Virus record (IMG/VR): IMGVR_UViG_3300025383_000006
Location: 1 to 41,479 of that record
Length of the DNA: 41,479 nt
Source: a virus
Direction: 5' to 3' (one strand)
In this document: one piece after another, positions 28,729 through 38,976 of the stretch
Layout: each line of letters opens with the position of its first letter
Numbering within the stretch: the first letter of the stretch is position 1
Program-made: the position numbers and the translations under genes
The notes under the pieces: generated by a model
Database searches by the model: none
Told to the model about the DNA's origin: nothing
What the model saw: the letters and a program-made list of their open reading frames with translations, nothing else

Positions 28729-28844
28729 TATCTACCTTTCGCTGAACTTGGATGTGCCAATACTTGTATTTCTTTACCACCGATAACAATTGTTTTGGTG
28801 GTTATTTGGTTTGCTTGGCCAGTAGCCTTTACTTGCTTGGCCAT
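28728..28844 (-). CDS. Tiny protein, 38 aa
   Basis: A 38 aa basic peptide (MAKQVKATGQANQITTKTIV ... QVLAHPSSAKGR). It starts inside the 3' end of the gene before it (16 bp overlap) and its stop overlaps the next ATG (TAATG). It is too small for standard gene calling. No function known. Confidence 0.55.
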   Translation of the reverse strand: MAKQVKATGQANQITTKTIVIGGKEIQVLAHPSSAKGR

Positions 28845-28957
28845 GTGACGGTGCCGCCCACGCCCTCGTAAGAACCTTCTGGTGTAGCAGTTGGCTTACC
28901 GTCTAGTTTGCCAGTTACCTTAACTGCGTTGTTGTTGCATCCGCATGACATGCACAT
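28829..28957 (-). CDS. Tiny Cys-rich protein, 42 aa
   Basis: A 42 aa protein beginning MCMSCGCNNN, with four cysteines in the first seven residues counting spacing C-x2-C-x-C, and a Gly/Thr-rich remainder ending VTWPSK. It starts one base after the upstream stop. A metal site formed by a trimer or together with another protein is possible. No family recognised. Confidence 0.55.
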   Translation of the reverse strand: MCMSCGCNNNAVKVTGKLDGKPTATPEGSYEGVGGTVTWPSK

Positions 28958-28958
28958 A

Positions 28959-29144
28959 TTACTTACCACCCTTTTTAGGCATTGCTACCTTCTTGAGATT
29001 TGGATTTGCTTTCTTTGCTGCTGGTGAAGCCTTGCGTGTTGATGACGCTAGGATTGCTCCAGCAGACTCCATTGAAACGCCAGACTTTTTAGCGATTGAC
29101 TTTTGGGCGGCTGCGAAGCCCATGCCCTTTTTTGCTGCTGCCAT
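28959..29144 (-). CDS. Small Lys/Ala-rich basic protein, 61 aa
   Basis: A 61 aa Lys- and Ala-rich, strongly basic protein (MAAAKKGMGFAAAQKSIAKK ... KKANPNLKKVAMPKKGGK). It resembles the small histone H1-like or DNA-condensing peptides found in some phages, and could package with the DNA. Overlaps the upstream gene by one base (TAATG-type). Function is inferred from composition only. Confidence 0.7.
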   Translation of the reverse strand: MAAAKKGMGFAAAQKSIAKKSGVSMESAGAILASSTRKASPAAKKANPNLKKVAMPKKGGK

Positions 29145-29587
29145 TAGATTGCTCCTGTTTCTTTCATTACCTTTGCGCTTTGCTTGGTAATCTTTGCTGC
29201 TGCTGGCATAGTGCCTGCATCAAATGCTGTGCCTAGTTTGTCGCTGGCTTCTTTAGCCTCTGCTACAGCCTTCATGGTTGTACCTGCAGGTTGGATGCCT
29301 TGTGAGCGGGCATCTGCATAAGCATCTAGTTCGGCATTCCACTTCTTGGATGACATTCCCTTATTACCAGCGGCATCACCTGTAGATAACTCTAAGGTCT
29401 TAGCCTTGCAGCCAAAGCAACCTTCTGTATATTCAGTATGCTTGGAATGCTCAGATGGTTCTTCTTCGTACTTGGGAATTTTTGTAAATACATCGTCGCA
29501 CTTGGTGCAACCGTATTTAATTGGTACTGAGTCGTAATTAGCGTCTAAGCCCCAGTCAAGGATTTTTACTGTGTGTTGATGTGGCAT
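29144..29587 (-). CDS. Zinc-ribbon virion-block protein, 147 aa
   Basis: A 147 aa protein with CTKCDD (about residues 27-32) and CFGCKAK (about 57-63), a split four-Cys zinc site, followed by an Ala/Lys-rich helical tail. ATG 29587 lies inside the 3' end of the glycosyltransferase gene (32-bp overlap). The function is unknown; the tail looks like a DNA- or capsid-contact segment. Confidence 0.7.
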   Translation of the reverse strand: MPHQHTVKILDWGLDANYDSVPIKYGCTKCDDVFTKIPKYEEEPSEHSKHTEYTEGCFGCKAKTLELSTGDAAGNKGMSSKKWNAELDAYADARSQGIQPAGTTMKAVAEAKEASDKLGTAFDAGTMPAAAKITKQSAKVMKETGAI

Positions 29588-30632
29588 TCTTCACCTGTCT
29601 AAAGAAGTTAAGGTTGCGTTGGATACGCTCTGTTTCTTCGCCATTGCCCTTTACGGCTTGTTCAGCAAAGACTATTGCTTCGTCAATATGCTTGAGGTTG
29701 TAAGCAGCGATTGAGGCAAGGTCATAGGCTTTCCAGTCCCACACCGCTGATTCGTAGCAGTAATGGACGGAGCGATGACGTTCCAAAGCGTTAATAGAAG
29801 CATCTAAACACCTTGTCCAATCCTCACGACGGTATGCGTCAATTGCTACGCCATACCATGATTCGCCTTCACGGGGAAGAAGTTGTACGCCTTTGTCATA
29901 CCAGGCAGTGGCTTGTTCATGCAAGCCCAGTTGGTGACAAGCCTCACCTGCCCATCGGCAGACAGCGGCTTGTTCTACATCCCATCCATTGAGCGGTACT
30001 TGTTTCTCCGCTGAGTCAATAACATCTTGCCATCTATGGTGGAAGTAATACTCACGAGTCATATAGGTCCACATGCGTGGATCTTGAGGATTTTCTTTTA
30101 CTGCCATTTCTAACAATGTTAGATATTGTCCTCTGGATTTACTATTGTCTGGTAGGTGTTGGATAACGGCATTGCGGATATCGCAATCTCGTGTATCGCC
30201 TTGCCCGTACCACAACTGCACTTCGTGGCATGGATATTTCCAGTACCAACCGAACCTTGAGTGAAGCCTGTCCCTCTCCCATTTTTGCCCAGTATCCATG
30301 CTGATCCAGCCAAGATGTGAACCTGATACCCATTTCTGCCTGACTTTCTTGAAGAAAGTCGGTTCTGGCACTTCGTCCATATCCAAGATAAGACAGACAT
30401 CGGCATCCTCTGGGACAAGTGATAATGCTGTATTGCGAGCCACATCAAAGCGAAACGGTTCTAGGTGAATCTGATAAACGGTAACGCCTAATGCTCGTAG
30501 CATATCTTGGCTACCATCGGTAGATCCAGTATCTACTACTATGCGATAGTCGGCATCTTTCGTTGCCTCAACCCACCGCAGGATATGTTTAGATTCATTC
30601 TTGCATATAGAGTAGGTTGCTATCTTGACCAT
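29556..30632 (-). CDS. GT2-family glycosyltransferase with C-terminal TPR repeats
   Basis: A 358 aa protein. Residues 1-110 are a GT2-type GT-A domain: MVKIATYSICKNESKHILRW, VVDTGSTDGSQDML and LILDMDEVPE with the DxD metal motif (about 84-86). From about residue 190 come TPR-like helical repeats (WAGEACHQLGLHEQATAWYD, and later SIAAYNLKHIDEAIVFAEQA). It follows the collagen-like fibre gene with 19 bp between, in the same transcript. TPR units in glycosyltransferases commonly hold protein acceptors, so modification of the neighbouring fibre is plausible (inference). Confidence 0.85.
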   Translation of the reverse strand: MVKIATYSICKNESKHILRWVEATKDADYRIVVDTGSTDGSQDMLRALGVTVYQIHLEPFRFDVARNTALSLVPEDADVCLILDMDEVPEPTFFKKVRQKWVSGSHLGWISMDTGQKWERDRLHSRFGWYWKYPCHEVQLWYGQGDTRDCDIRNAVIQHLPDNSKSRGQYLTLLEMAVKENPQDPRMWTYMTREYYFHHRWQDVIDSAEKQVPLNGWDVEQAAVCRWAGEACHQLGLHEQATAWYDKGVQLLPREGESWYGVAIDAYRREDWTRCLDASINALERHRSVHYCYESAVWDWKAYDLASIAAYNLKHIDEAIVFAEQAVKGNGEETERIQRNLNFFRQVKNATSTHSKNP

Positions 30633-30651
30633 AGCGCAATCCTATCACGGG

Positions 30652-33194
<2,543 letters not shown>

Positions 33195-33202
33195 TGTGTC
33201 TC

Positions 33203-33463
33203 CTATGCTGTTGTGGTTATGTAATCGCCATAACCACCATTGACAAGAATGTTATATTCGACTGGGGTGATGACATATTCATGTCCACCCAAATAGCAGT
33301 AGTCTGCTGCTTGCGTTTCATCTACACCTGGCGTACGCTCACGCACAATCGCTGTGCCGTAAACCAAAATGCTATCGCCACGAGCAATCTTGTAACGCCA
33401 AAATAAACGGCTAAAACCAGCGGGTGATTCATTAACCGTTGGCGGTTTGAAGATATATGTCAT
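33203..33463 (-). CDS. Small virion protein, 86 aa
   Basis: An 86 aa beta-rich protein with FWRYKIARGDSILVYG and YLGGHEYVITPVEYNILVNGG. The pattern 'GGHEY.it..e' recurs in small proteins after capsid genes. A head-completion or decoration role is guessed from its place between the capsid and fibre genes. It follows a 10-bp stem after the capsid gene. Confidence 0.65.
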   Translation of the reverse strand: MTYIFKPPTVNESPAGFSRLFWRYKIARGDSILVYGTAIVRERTPGVDETQAADYCYLGGHEYVITPVEYNILVNGGYGDYITTTA

Positions 33464-33489
33464 GGCTACCTTTCATAGAAGCGTTGCCG

Positions 33490-33519
33490 CCTAGCCCTTG
33501 AAAGGAAAAAAGGGCTAGG
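33490..33519 (-). terminator. Stem-loop after the capsid gene
   Basis: A perfect 10-bp inverted repeat CCTAGCCCTT/AAGGGCTAGG with a 10-base loop lies 17 bp after the capsid stop codon. The minus strand is not followed by a T-run, so it is a leaky terminator or an mRNA-stabilising stem that raises capsid expression. Confidence 0.55.
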
Positions 33520-33536
33520 ACGACAACTAACTCAAA

Positions 33537-34574
33537 TTAAGAGTTGTGGATGCTCGAAGTGCTTTCCAAGCGAACCAATGCAGCGTCACGGTAACGGCTC
33601 CAGCCGAGTACACCGTACCAACCGATTGGACGGAAACGCATCAACTTATCAACAATTGGTCCGAAGATAACGTGTGGTTCTTCGGCAACTGCTTCTGCAA
33701 GTGCTTGCTTACCAGCAACGAGTGTACGGAATACACGTACGCCACCTGTAGCGTTGACATATGAAGAAGTACCAAAAGTACCTGAAGATGAACCAGCACC
33801 TGTACCGTCGGTAGCGTTGAACAAACGTGGAGACTCAACAAACATTGCGCCTTCGTATGTTCCGATTGTACCTGGCCAGAATTCTGAAGCACCGTTCTCA
33901 GAATACTTATGGTCATCACGCCATCCGCCTGCGCCAGTTTCGGAGCGAAGGTCGTATGAAACTTCTGGGTGGATACCGCACCAGTAGTATTCGCCTTGAC
34001 GTGGGACAGCCTTGTTAGCACGCAACTTAGCAACTGCGGTACGAACCATTGCTGCTGAGATTGTGTCTGTGCTAAGAATTGACTTGTTTGTTGTGCCGTT
34101 GGTGTATGTACCAGCGTATGTTGAAACGATAGAACCGTTTACCTTAGCAATTGCGTTTGGTCCACCAACGAGGGTGTTAAGAACAGTTGTATCAAGCGAG
34201 TCAGCCATGTTAAAGGCGATGATGTCTGCAATTGCAGGATCAACGTCTGAAAGGCTGAACAACTCCAACTTGCGTGTTGCAAGTGAAGCGTTACCGTATT
34301 CATTAAGTGAAACGGTAACTGGTGTTGTGTTTCCAAGTGCTACAGCATCTGGATCAACGTCTTCTGACAATGCAGAAGTAACCGGTGATAGATCTGTGTA
34401 GATCTGGAATACTACTGAAGAACCAGGCATAGCCTGTTGTACTGGACGCTTATCTGCGACATCGCGGATAAGAGGGACAGCACGAAGTGCAAACTCGACA
34501 TATCGGTCATAGGCTGTTTGGACGAGTGAGGTACCAAGCGAGCCAGACGATGTATCTGTATATGCGTTTGCCAT
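33537..34574 (-). CDS. Major capsid protein, N4-gp56 family
   Basis: A 345 aa capsid protein of HK97-like fold. Hallmarks: YVEFALRAVPLIRDVADKRP, VVFQIYTDLSPVTSALSED, VTVSLNEYGNASLATRKLE, then REGEYYWCGIHPEV-like region (PRQGEYYWCGIHPEV), and the C-terminal VIFGPIVDKLMRFRPIGWYG. The order EYGNA ... G.Y.. .HPEV ... GWYG is typical of the N4_gp56 family. Start ATG 34574 has GAAGG upstream. Scaffold gene lies directly upstream, as in other phages. Confidence 0.92.
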   Translation of the reverse strand: MANAYTDTSSGSLGTSLVQTAYDRYVEFALRAVPLIRDVADKRPVQQAMPGSSVVFQIYTDLSPVTSALSEDVDPDAVALGNTTPVTVSLNEYGNASLATRKLELFSLSDVDPAIADIIAFNMADSLDTTVLNTLVGGPNAIAKVNGSIVSTYAGTYTNGTTNKSILSTDTISAAMVRTAVAKLRANKAVPRQGEYYWCGIHPEVSYDLRSETGAGGWRDDHKYSENGASEFWPGTIGTYEGAMFVESPRLFNATDGTGAGSSSGTFGTSSYVNATGGVRVFRTLVAGKQALAEAVAEEPHVIFGPIVDKLMRFRPIGWYGVLGWSRYRDAALVRLESTSSIHNS

Positions 34575-34621
34575 TGTGTCACCTTCTTTCTATAAGGTTT
34601 GTGCGTTGGATGGGTTAATTG

Positions 34622-35107
34622 CTACCGACGACGCTGACTGATCTGACCTGTCAAGGCATTCAGTTCGTCAATTGACTTTGCACCTGCGACTTTGGCCATA
34701 AGGTCTGCGTCGCGTGATGGTGTTGATGCGTTTTGGGTTGCGGCATTGATGCGTTGGTACGCTGCCTGATTTGCTGCCTGCGCTTCATCGGTAGGAGCAG
34801 ACTCTGCATTTGCTGGCTGAAAACCGAATACATCGGCATTCTCAGTAAGCCATGCGTCAACCTGCTCTGGCGTACTTACGTCGCCAGGAATAAACTTGGC
34901 TACCTTGTCAGGTACACCTTTCGTTGCCAATACTTCCTTTACGGAACGATTGCGAAGATCGGATTGGATCGAAGCAAGTTGCTCAGCCAATTCTTTCTTT
35001 TCTTTCTCTGCACGCTTTAAAGCCTTGCGGAGATTTGCTGGGCCATCTGCCTGAATCTCTGTATCCAGATCCAAGTCGTCTTCATCATCTTGATATTGGT
35101 TTGCCAT
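34622..35107 (-). CDS. Capsid scaffold-like protein, 161 aa
   Basis: A 161 aa acidic-to-basic helical protein: acidic start (DDEDDLDLDTEIQADG), coiled coil (about 25-55, LRKALKRAEKEKKELAEQL), a helical centre and an Ala/Gln-rich end closing with QISQRRR. This is the composition of scaffolding proteins, and it sits just upstream of the capsid gene. No protease was seen, so release rather than cleavage is likely (inference). Confidence 0.8.
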   Translation of the reverse strand: MANQYQDDEDDLDLDTEIQADGPANLRKALKRAEKEKKELAEQLASIQSDLRNRSVKEVLATKGVPDKVAKFIPGDVSTPEQVDAWLTENADVFGFQPANAESAPTDEAQAANQAAYQRINAATQNASTPSRDADLMAKVAGAKSIDELNALTGQISQRRR

Positions 35108-35231
35108 TTCGGCACTCCCTTTCGTTGTCGGATTTGCGTAAGCCTCAACATTTCCCAGGGGAAGGAGTGTTGGCTCTTACTACCAGTCTTAATACGCGTC
35201 ATCTATGCTGGTCTTTAGTGACGGATCTTGT

Positions 35232-36506
35232 TTAACTTAGGCCGCTAATATCCCGTAATCCGAGACTGCCTGTGGCAGCACCTGCAGAACCGCTAAAGGC
35301 GGATGTTTCTGCAGTTGTAAGGCGGTTGATCTGCTGTTGAGCAGCAGCGGCACCTGTGGTGTTAAATGTGGCTGCGGTAAGGGCTTGACCAACGTTTGCT
35401 GGTCCTGCCACACCTGCGCCATAGCGCTGAGCAATTGCTTGCAATTCTGGTTGCTGTTCGGCAATTGTTCTAAATCCTTGAGCGGCTTGAGCCTGTGTAA
35501 CGCCTTGTGCTGCCAAGCCCATCTGCAAGCCATTCTGGTTTACATATCCACCAGCCTGTGTATTACCACCCGTGTTACCAACGGTGATTGCTACACCTGC
35601 ACGGGCTGCTTCAGCGGCAATTGTGGCTGCTTGATATTCCTGTGCAACAACTGGAGCGGCTACCTGTGGGTCAAGAAGGTGCGAAATAATGGTTGATTGG
35701 CTAAGGCCAAATTGTGATTGCAATTGAGAAATAACCGCTGGATCTTCATTTTGCACCGCGGCAGTCGCTGTATCTACGCGTTGCTTGACTTCCGCTGGAG
35801 ACACATCTTGAGCAATTAAGTTGCCAAGATATGATGTTGATTGAAGCGGGCTGTTTGCTGGAATGCCAGCCATTGTCATAACCTGCTTGTAAGACTGCTC
35901 ATTGGCAATGTATGTGGCTGGATCAAGCGGAGTAAGACCAGCGGCAATGCGGGCTTGGTTGCCAACAAAACGTTGTTGCCATGAGGAAACTAGATTGGTT
36001 GCGCTTGTCAATTGTGTGCCTTGCAAACCAAGACCATTGATGGCAGTCATAGGATCTGGCGCATCAAGAATACTTGTAATGGTGGTTGAATCAAGACCAG
36101 CCTGTGCAAGCGCTGTGATACCAAAACCGACGCTTGTTCCTAAACCATAACTCTCAAGAAGTGCTGTAGCCTGTTGCGCAGCGTTTGCTTCATTTTGAGC
36201 GGTAACTAATTTTTGTTGTGCCGCAGCAATATCTGCCGCTGTAGGTGTGGTGGTGGTACCTGTTGTACCAGTACCAGTACCAGTACCCGTACCCGTACCA
36301 GTGCCAGTTCCTGTTGACACAGGAGTGGTTTGTGTTTTATTACCACTGGCATCTGTAACTGTAGTTGCAGGATTAAGACCAGCGGCAATATCTGCTTGAA
36401 CCGCTGCTTTGGATGCAGCGGCTTTTGCTGCAGAAGCGGCAGCCTTTTGCTTAGATGCTGCTTCTTTTGCCAATGCTGCTGTTAAAGCGGCTGATTGTGT
36501 AGCCAT
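35232..36506 (-). CDS. Ala/Gln-rich internal virion protein, 424 aa
   Basis: A 424 aa protein: Ala/Lys-rich N-terminal helix (residues 1-45), a (Gly-Thr) repeat linker near residues 65-85, then helical repeats with YIANEQSYKQVMTMAGIP, SYLGNLIAQDVSPAEVKQRV and TIISHLLDPQVAAPVVAQEY. I recall this motif set from structural proteins of actinophages. Together with its 663 aa and 1,574 aa neighbours it may form the internal ejection apparatus. ATG overlaps the upstream gene by one base. Confidence 0.75.
   Translation of the reverse strand: MATQSAALTAALAKEAASKQKAAASAAKAAASKAAVQADIAAGLNPATTVTDASGNKTQTTPVSTGTGTGTGTGTGTGTGTTGTTTTPTAADIAAAQQKLVTAQNEANAAQQATALLESYGLGTSVGFGITALAQAGLDSTTITSILDAPDPMTAINGLGLQGTQLTSATNLVSSWQQRFVGNQARIAAGLTPLDPATYIANEQSYKQVMTMAGIPANSPLQSTSYLGNLIAQDVSPAEVKQRVDTATAAVQNEDPAVISQLQSQFGLSQSTIISHLLDPQVAAPVVAQEYQAATIAAEAARAGVAITVGNTGGNTQAGGYVNQNGLQMGLAAQGVTQAQAAQGFRTIAEQQPELQAIAQRYGAGVAGPANVGQALTAATFNTTGAAAAQQQINRLTTAETSAFSGSAGAATGSLGLRDISGLS
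36267..36312. repeat. Tandem GTACCA/GTACCC hexamers
   Basis: About eight 6-base units of the type GTACCA or GTACCC lie in tandem within the 424 aa gene and encode a (Gly-Thr)n linker. Loss or gain of a 6-base unit keeps the frame, so the linker length can drift. The exact number could also be an assembly artefact. Confidence 0.7.
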
Positions 36507-38497
36507 TAACCAAGTCCCATCTTCTGAATAATCGCGTTAGCATTGCCAAGCAATGTTGATTGAGCATTCTTAGTATTAAGCCACTGTGGTTGCTGGCGAA
36601 CAGTATTGGCAAAGGAAAGCGGATCAATAACATTTCCGTTTGCATCGCCACGCAAAGCGTCAGATATAATTTTGCCATATCCAGTATTTGAGCCAAGCGT
36701 TACATCGCTAGGTTGCACTTCAAGCAAACCAGTAAGTGTTGTCATATATGGTGCTGCAATTTGAGCAACAGTTTGGCCGCTCTTTAATTGCTCTGCAAAT
36801 GGCTTATATGTGTTGATGGCGTTTTGCTGTTGTTGAGCAGTAAAGGTATTTAAATCGTAACCCGAAATGCCGCCTTGAATCTTTTTGGCATAGTCTTGCA
36901 ACTGCGCATCTGTATATGTACCAGACATTCCCCAATCGGACAATGTGCTTTTAAGGCTTGCAATGTTTGCAGCGATTTGACCTTGCGGTGTACCGCTTGC
37001 AGGGTTGTATGCAATTGGCGCATGGGTGGCAACAAACCTATCAAGGTTTTGGCTTAAACTTTGAGGATCTGCATAATATGTATTAAGCAATGTTGCTACT
37101 GGGTTATTTTGATCTTTAAAAGCAGCGGCGATTGCATCTTGGTTTGAAAGGTCAAGTTTTTGCCCAAGAGCAGATGGGTCTAATCCTTGAGAAACAGCGC
37201 TGTTGTACATTGCCTGCCAAGTGGCGTTATATTGCGTAGCCCATTCACCAGTTGGTTGGTTAAAGGCAAGGCTTGCCGCTTGAAGGTTTGTACCCATCGC
37301 AGCCCAACGAGGGTCTGCTTCAATTGCATTTGTAAACTTTTTAGCATCCCAAGCACCGTTTGGCGCATTGACTGCTTCATTAAGAATGTCAAGCATCCAA
37401 GGCGTACTAAGGGCCAATGCTCCGATGGCACCGTATTGCTTAGCCATTTTAGCCATCTGGTCGTTAACAGACAAAGGTCCACTGACCGAAGGCTCCATGA
37501 TGTTGCCTGGTGTTAGGCTTTCTGGTCCAACCTGATTAACTTTTGTAAAAATTGGTTGACCATATTGGTCAAGTTGATTAAAGCCAGTTGCGCTTGTGTC
37601 GGTGCCACCACCTGCGGTACCGCCGCCAGCACCAGCATTTCCGTTACCGCCTGCTCCTGCACCAGCACCTGCACCTGCTCCAACGCCTTTATTTGTTACA
37701 ACATTTGCAGATCCAAATGGACCAGATGTATTTAACGCTGCTGGTTTTTTAGTTGAACCTTGAGCGTATGCTGCTGTTCCAGGAACAAGGCTATTGCCGT
37801 TTGCATCATAACGTGGTTCAGAAGGGGCTGCTGGGGCAGTTTGTGAACCTTGAGCAGTTACAGTTGTTGGCTGCTTGGTTGAAGGATCTGTGTATGTAGA
37901 ACCAGTTGCTAGTTTGCCAGTTGTTGGATCAAGGTTTACAGAACCATTAACAAAACCAGACTTTTCGTAGGCTGTCTTAATAGCAACCATTGTTGAAGCA
38001 TATTCTTTAGCAATGCTTTCCAACTGTGCTTTTTGATCTGGGCTTGCTTCGCCACGAGCAACAATTTGAGCATCTGAAAGCATCTGTTGATACTCTTGAG
38101 ACGCTGTATCTTGCAGGCTTTGAGCATAGTTAAAACTACCCTGCAAAGCGCTTTCTTGGTAAGAAATTTTGTTTCTTGCAGCAACCTTTGCGCTGTTTTG
38201 CTTTTCTACTTCTGCAAGTGAAAGGCTAGGCTCAAGGAATGGTACAACCTGACCGTTTTTAACCCAACCTACAGGATTGTCATTTTTATCTGTAACAATT
38301 GTAATAAAGCCTGTAGGGAAACGAGGATCAAATGAATTAATATTAAAGGTCGTTTGAGTAGATTGACCAGGTGCTAGTTTTACAGTTGGCCCAGAAGGAT
38401 TTTGCTTTTGGGTAATAACATTTCCAGTGCTTTCAGCGTTGCTGACAATTTCCTGCGCAATAGCATTTGGATCCAAAGGTGTGTTATTAGTAGCCAT
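36506..38497 (-). CDS. Large internal virion protein, 663 aa
   Basis: A 663 aa Ala/Gln/Thr-rich protein. The N-terminal third is soluble helical, a Gly/Ala-rich hinge lies around residues 270-300, and the C-terminal half has APYMTTLTGLLEVQPSDVTL and NTVRQQPQWLNTKNAQSTLL, phrases I know from actinophage virion proteins. The gene overlaps both neighbours by one base. An internal core or ejection role is likely, given the same block as the giant protein. Confidence 0.75.
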   Translation of the reverse strand: MATNNTPLDPNAIAQEIVSNAESTGNVITQKQNPSGPTVKLAPGQSTQTTFNINSFDPRFPTGFITIVTDKNDNPVGWVKNGQVVPFLEPSLSLAEVEKQNSAKVAARNKISYQESALQGSFNYAQSLQDTASQEYQQMLSDAQIVARGEASPDQKAQLESIAKEYASTMVAIKTAYEKSGFVNGSVNLDPTTGKLATGSTYTDPSTKQPTTVTAQGSQTAPAAPSEPRYDANGNSLVPGTAAYAQGSTKKPAALNTSGPFGSANVVTNKGVGAGAGAGAGAGGNGNAGAGGGTAGGGTDTSATGFNQLDQYGQPIFTKVNQVGPESLTPGNIMEPSVSGPLSVNDQMAKMAKQYGAIGALALSTPWMLDILNEAVNAPNGAWDAKKFTNAIEADPRWAAMGTNLQAASLAFNQPTGEWATQYNATWQAMYNSAVSQGLDPSALGQKLDLSNQDAIAAAFKDQNNPVATLLNTYYADPQSLSQNLDRFVATHAPIAYNPASGTPQGQIAANIASLKSTLSDWGMSGTYTDAQLQDYAKKIQGGISGYDLNTFTAQQQQNAINTYKPFAEQLKSGQTVAQIAAPYMTTLTGLLEVQPSDVTLGSNTGYGKIISDALRGDANGNVIDPLSFANTVRQQPQWLNTKNAQSTLLGNANAIIQKMGLG

Positions 38498-38976
38498 TAC
38501 ATAGGTCCTTTAGATTGGTTTACAAGTGATTGCAAAGCATCCATATAATTATTGATTGCATAGTATTGTCTTGCTTCGCCAGTATTTTTAATAATGCTTT
38601 GCAAGAATGTTTGTGGATCTACACCAGAACTTACTTGTCCGCCAGTAATGTCAGCACGCTTACCTGTTGGACCATAAGTAGTTTTTTCATTAAATGTGCC
38701 AAAGTTTTGTTTTTCTGCTGCAAGCAATTCTTGGCCATAGATTTGAATTTCTTGTGGTGTGGCATTACGACCAAGAAGCGATTGCATTGTAGAATTTACA
38801 AGCCCCTCAATATCTTGAGGAGATGTTTGCGTTGTGGAAGTAGTGTTGGTATTTGTAACCATATTGGCATAGATATTTGCGCCTTGAGCAGCATTGTATC
38901 CAGCCAAAAAGTCAGAAGTTTGTTTACCGTTGTTACCAGAACCAGTGTTGGTTCCAGTATTTGTCGTGGTACTCAT
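38497..38976 (-). CDS. Virion-block protein, 159 aa
   Basis: A 159 aa protein: Thr/Asn/Gly-rich start (MSTTTNTGTNTGSGNNGKQT), then a helical part with VNSTMQSLLGRNATPQEIQIYGQELLAAEKQ. The phrase LLGRxATPxE is shared with many actinophage virion proteins of the same neighbourhood. It shares one base with the giant gene (38976) and one with the 663 aa gene. Function unknown, structural by context. Confidence 0.7.
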   Translation of the reverse strand: MSTTTNTGTNTGSGNNGKQTSDFLAGYNAAQGANIYANMVTNTNTTSTTQTSPQDIEGLVNSTMQSLLGRNATPQEIQIYGQELLAAEKQNFGTFNEKTTYGPTGKRADITGGQVSSGVDPQTFLQSIIKNTGEARQYYAINNYMDALQSLVNQSKGPM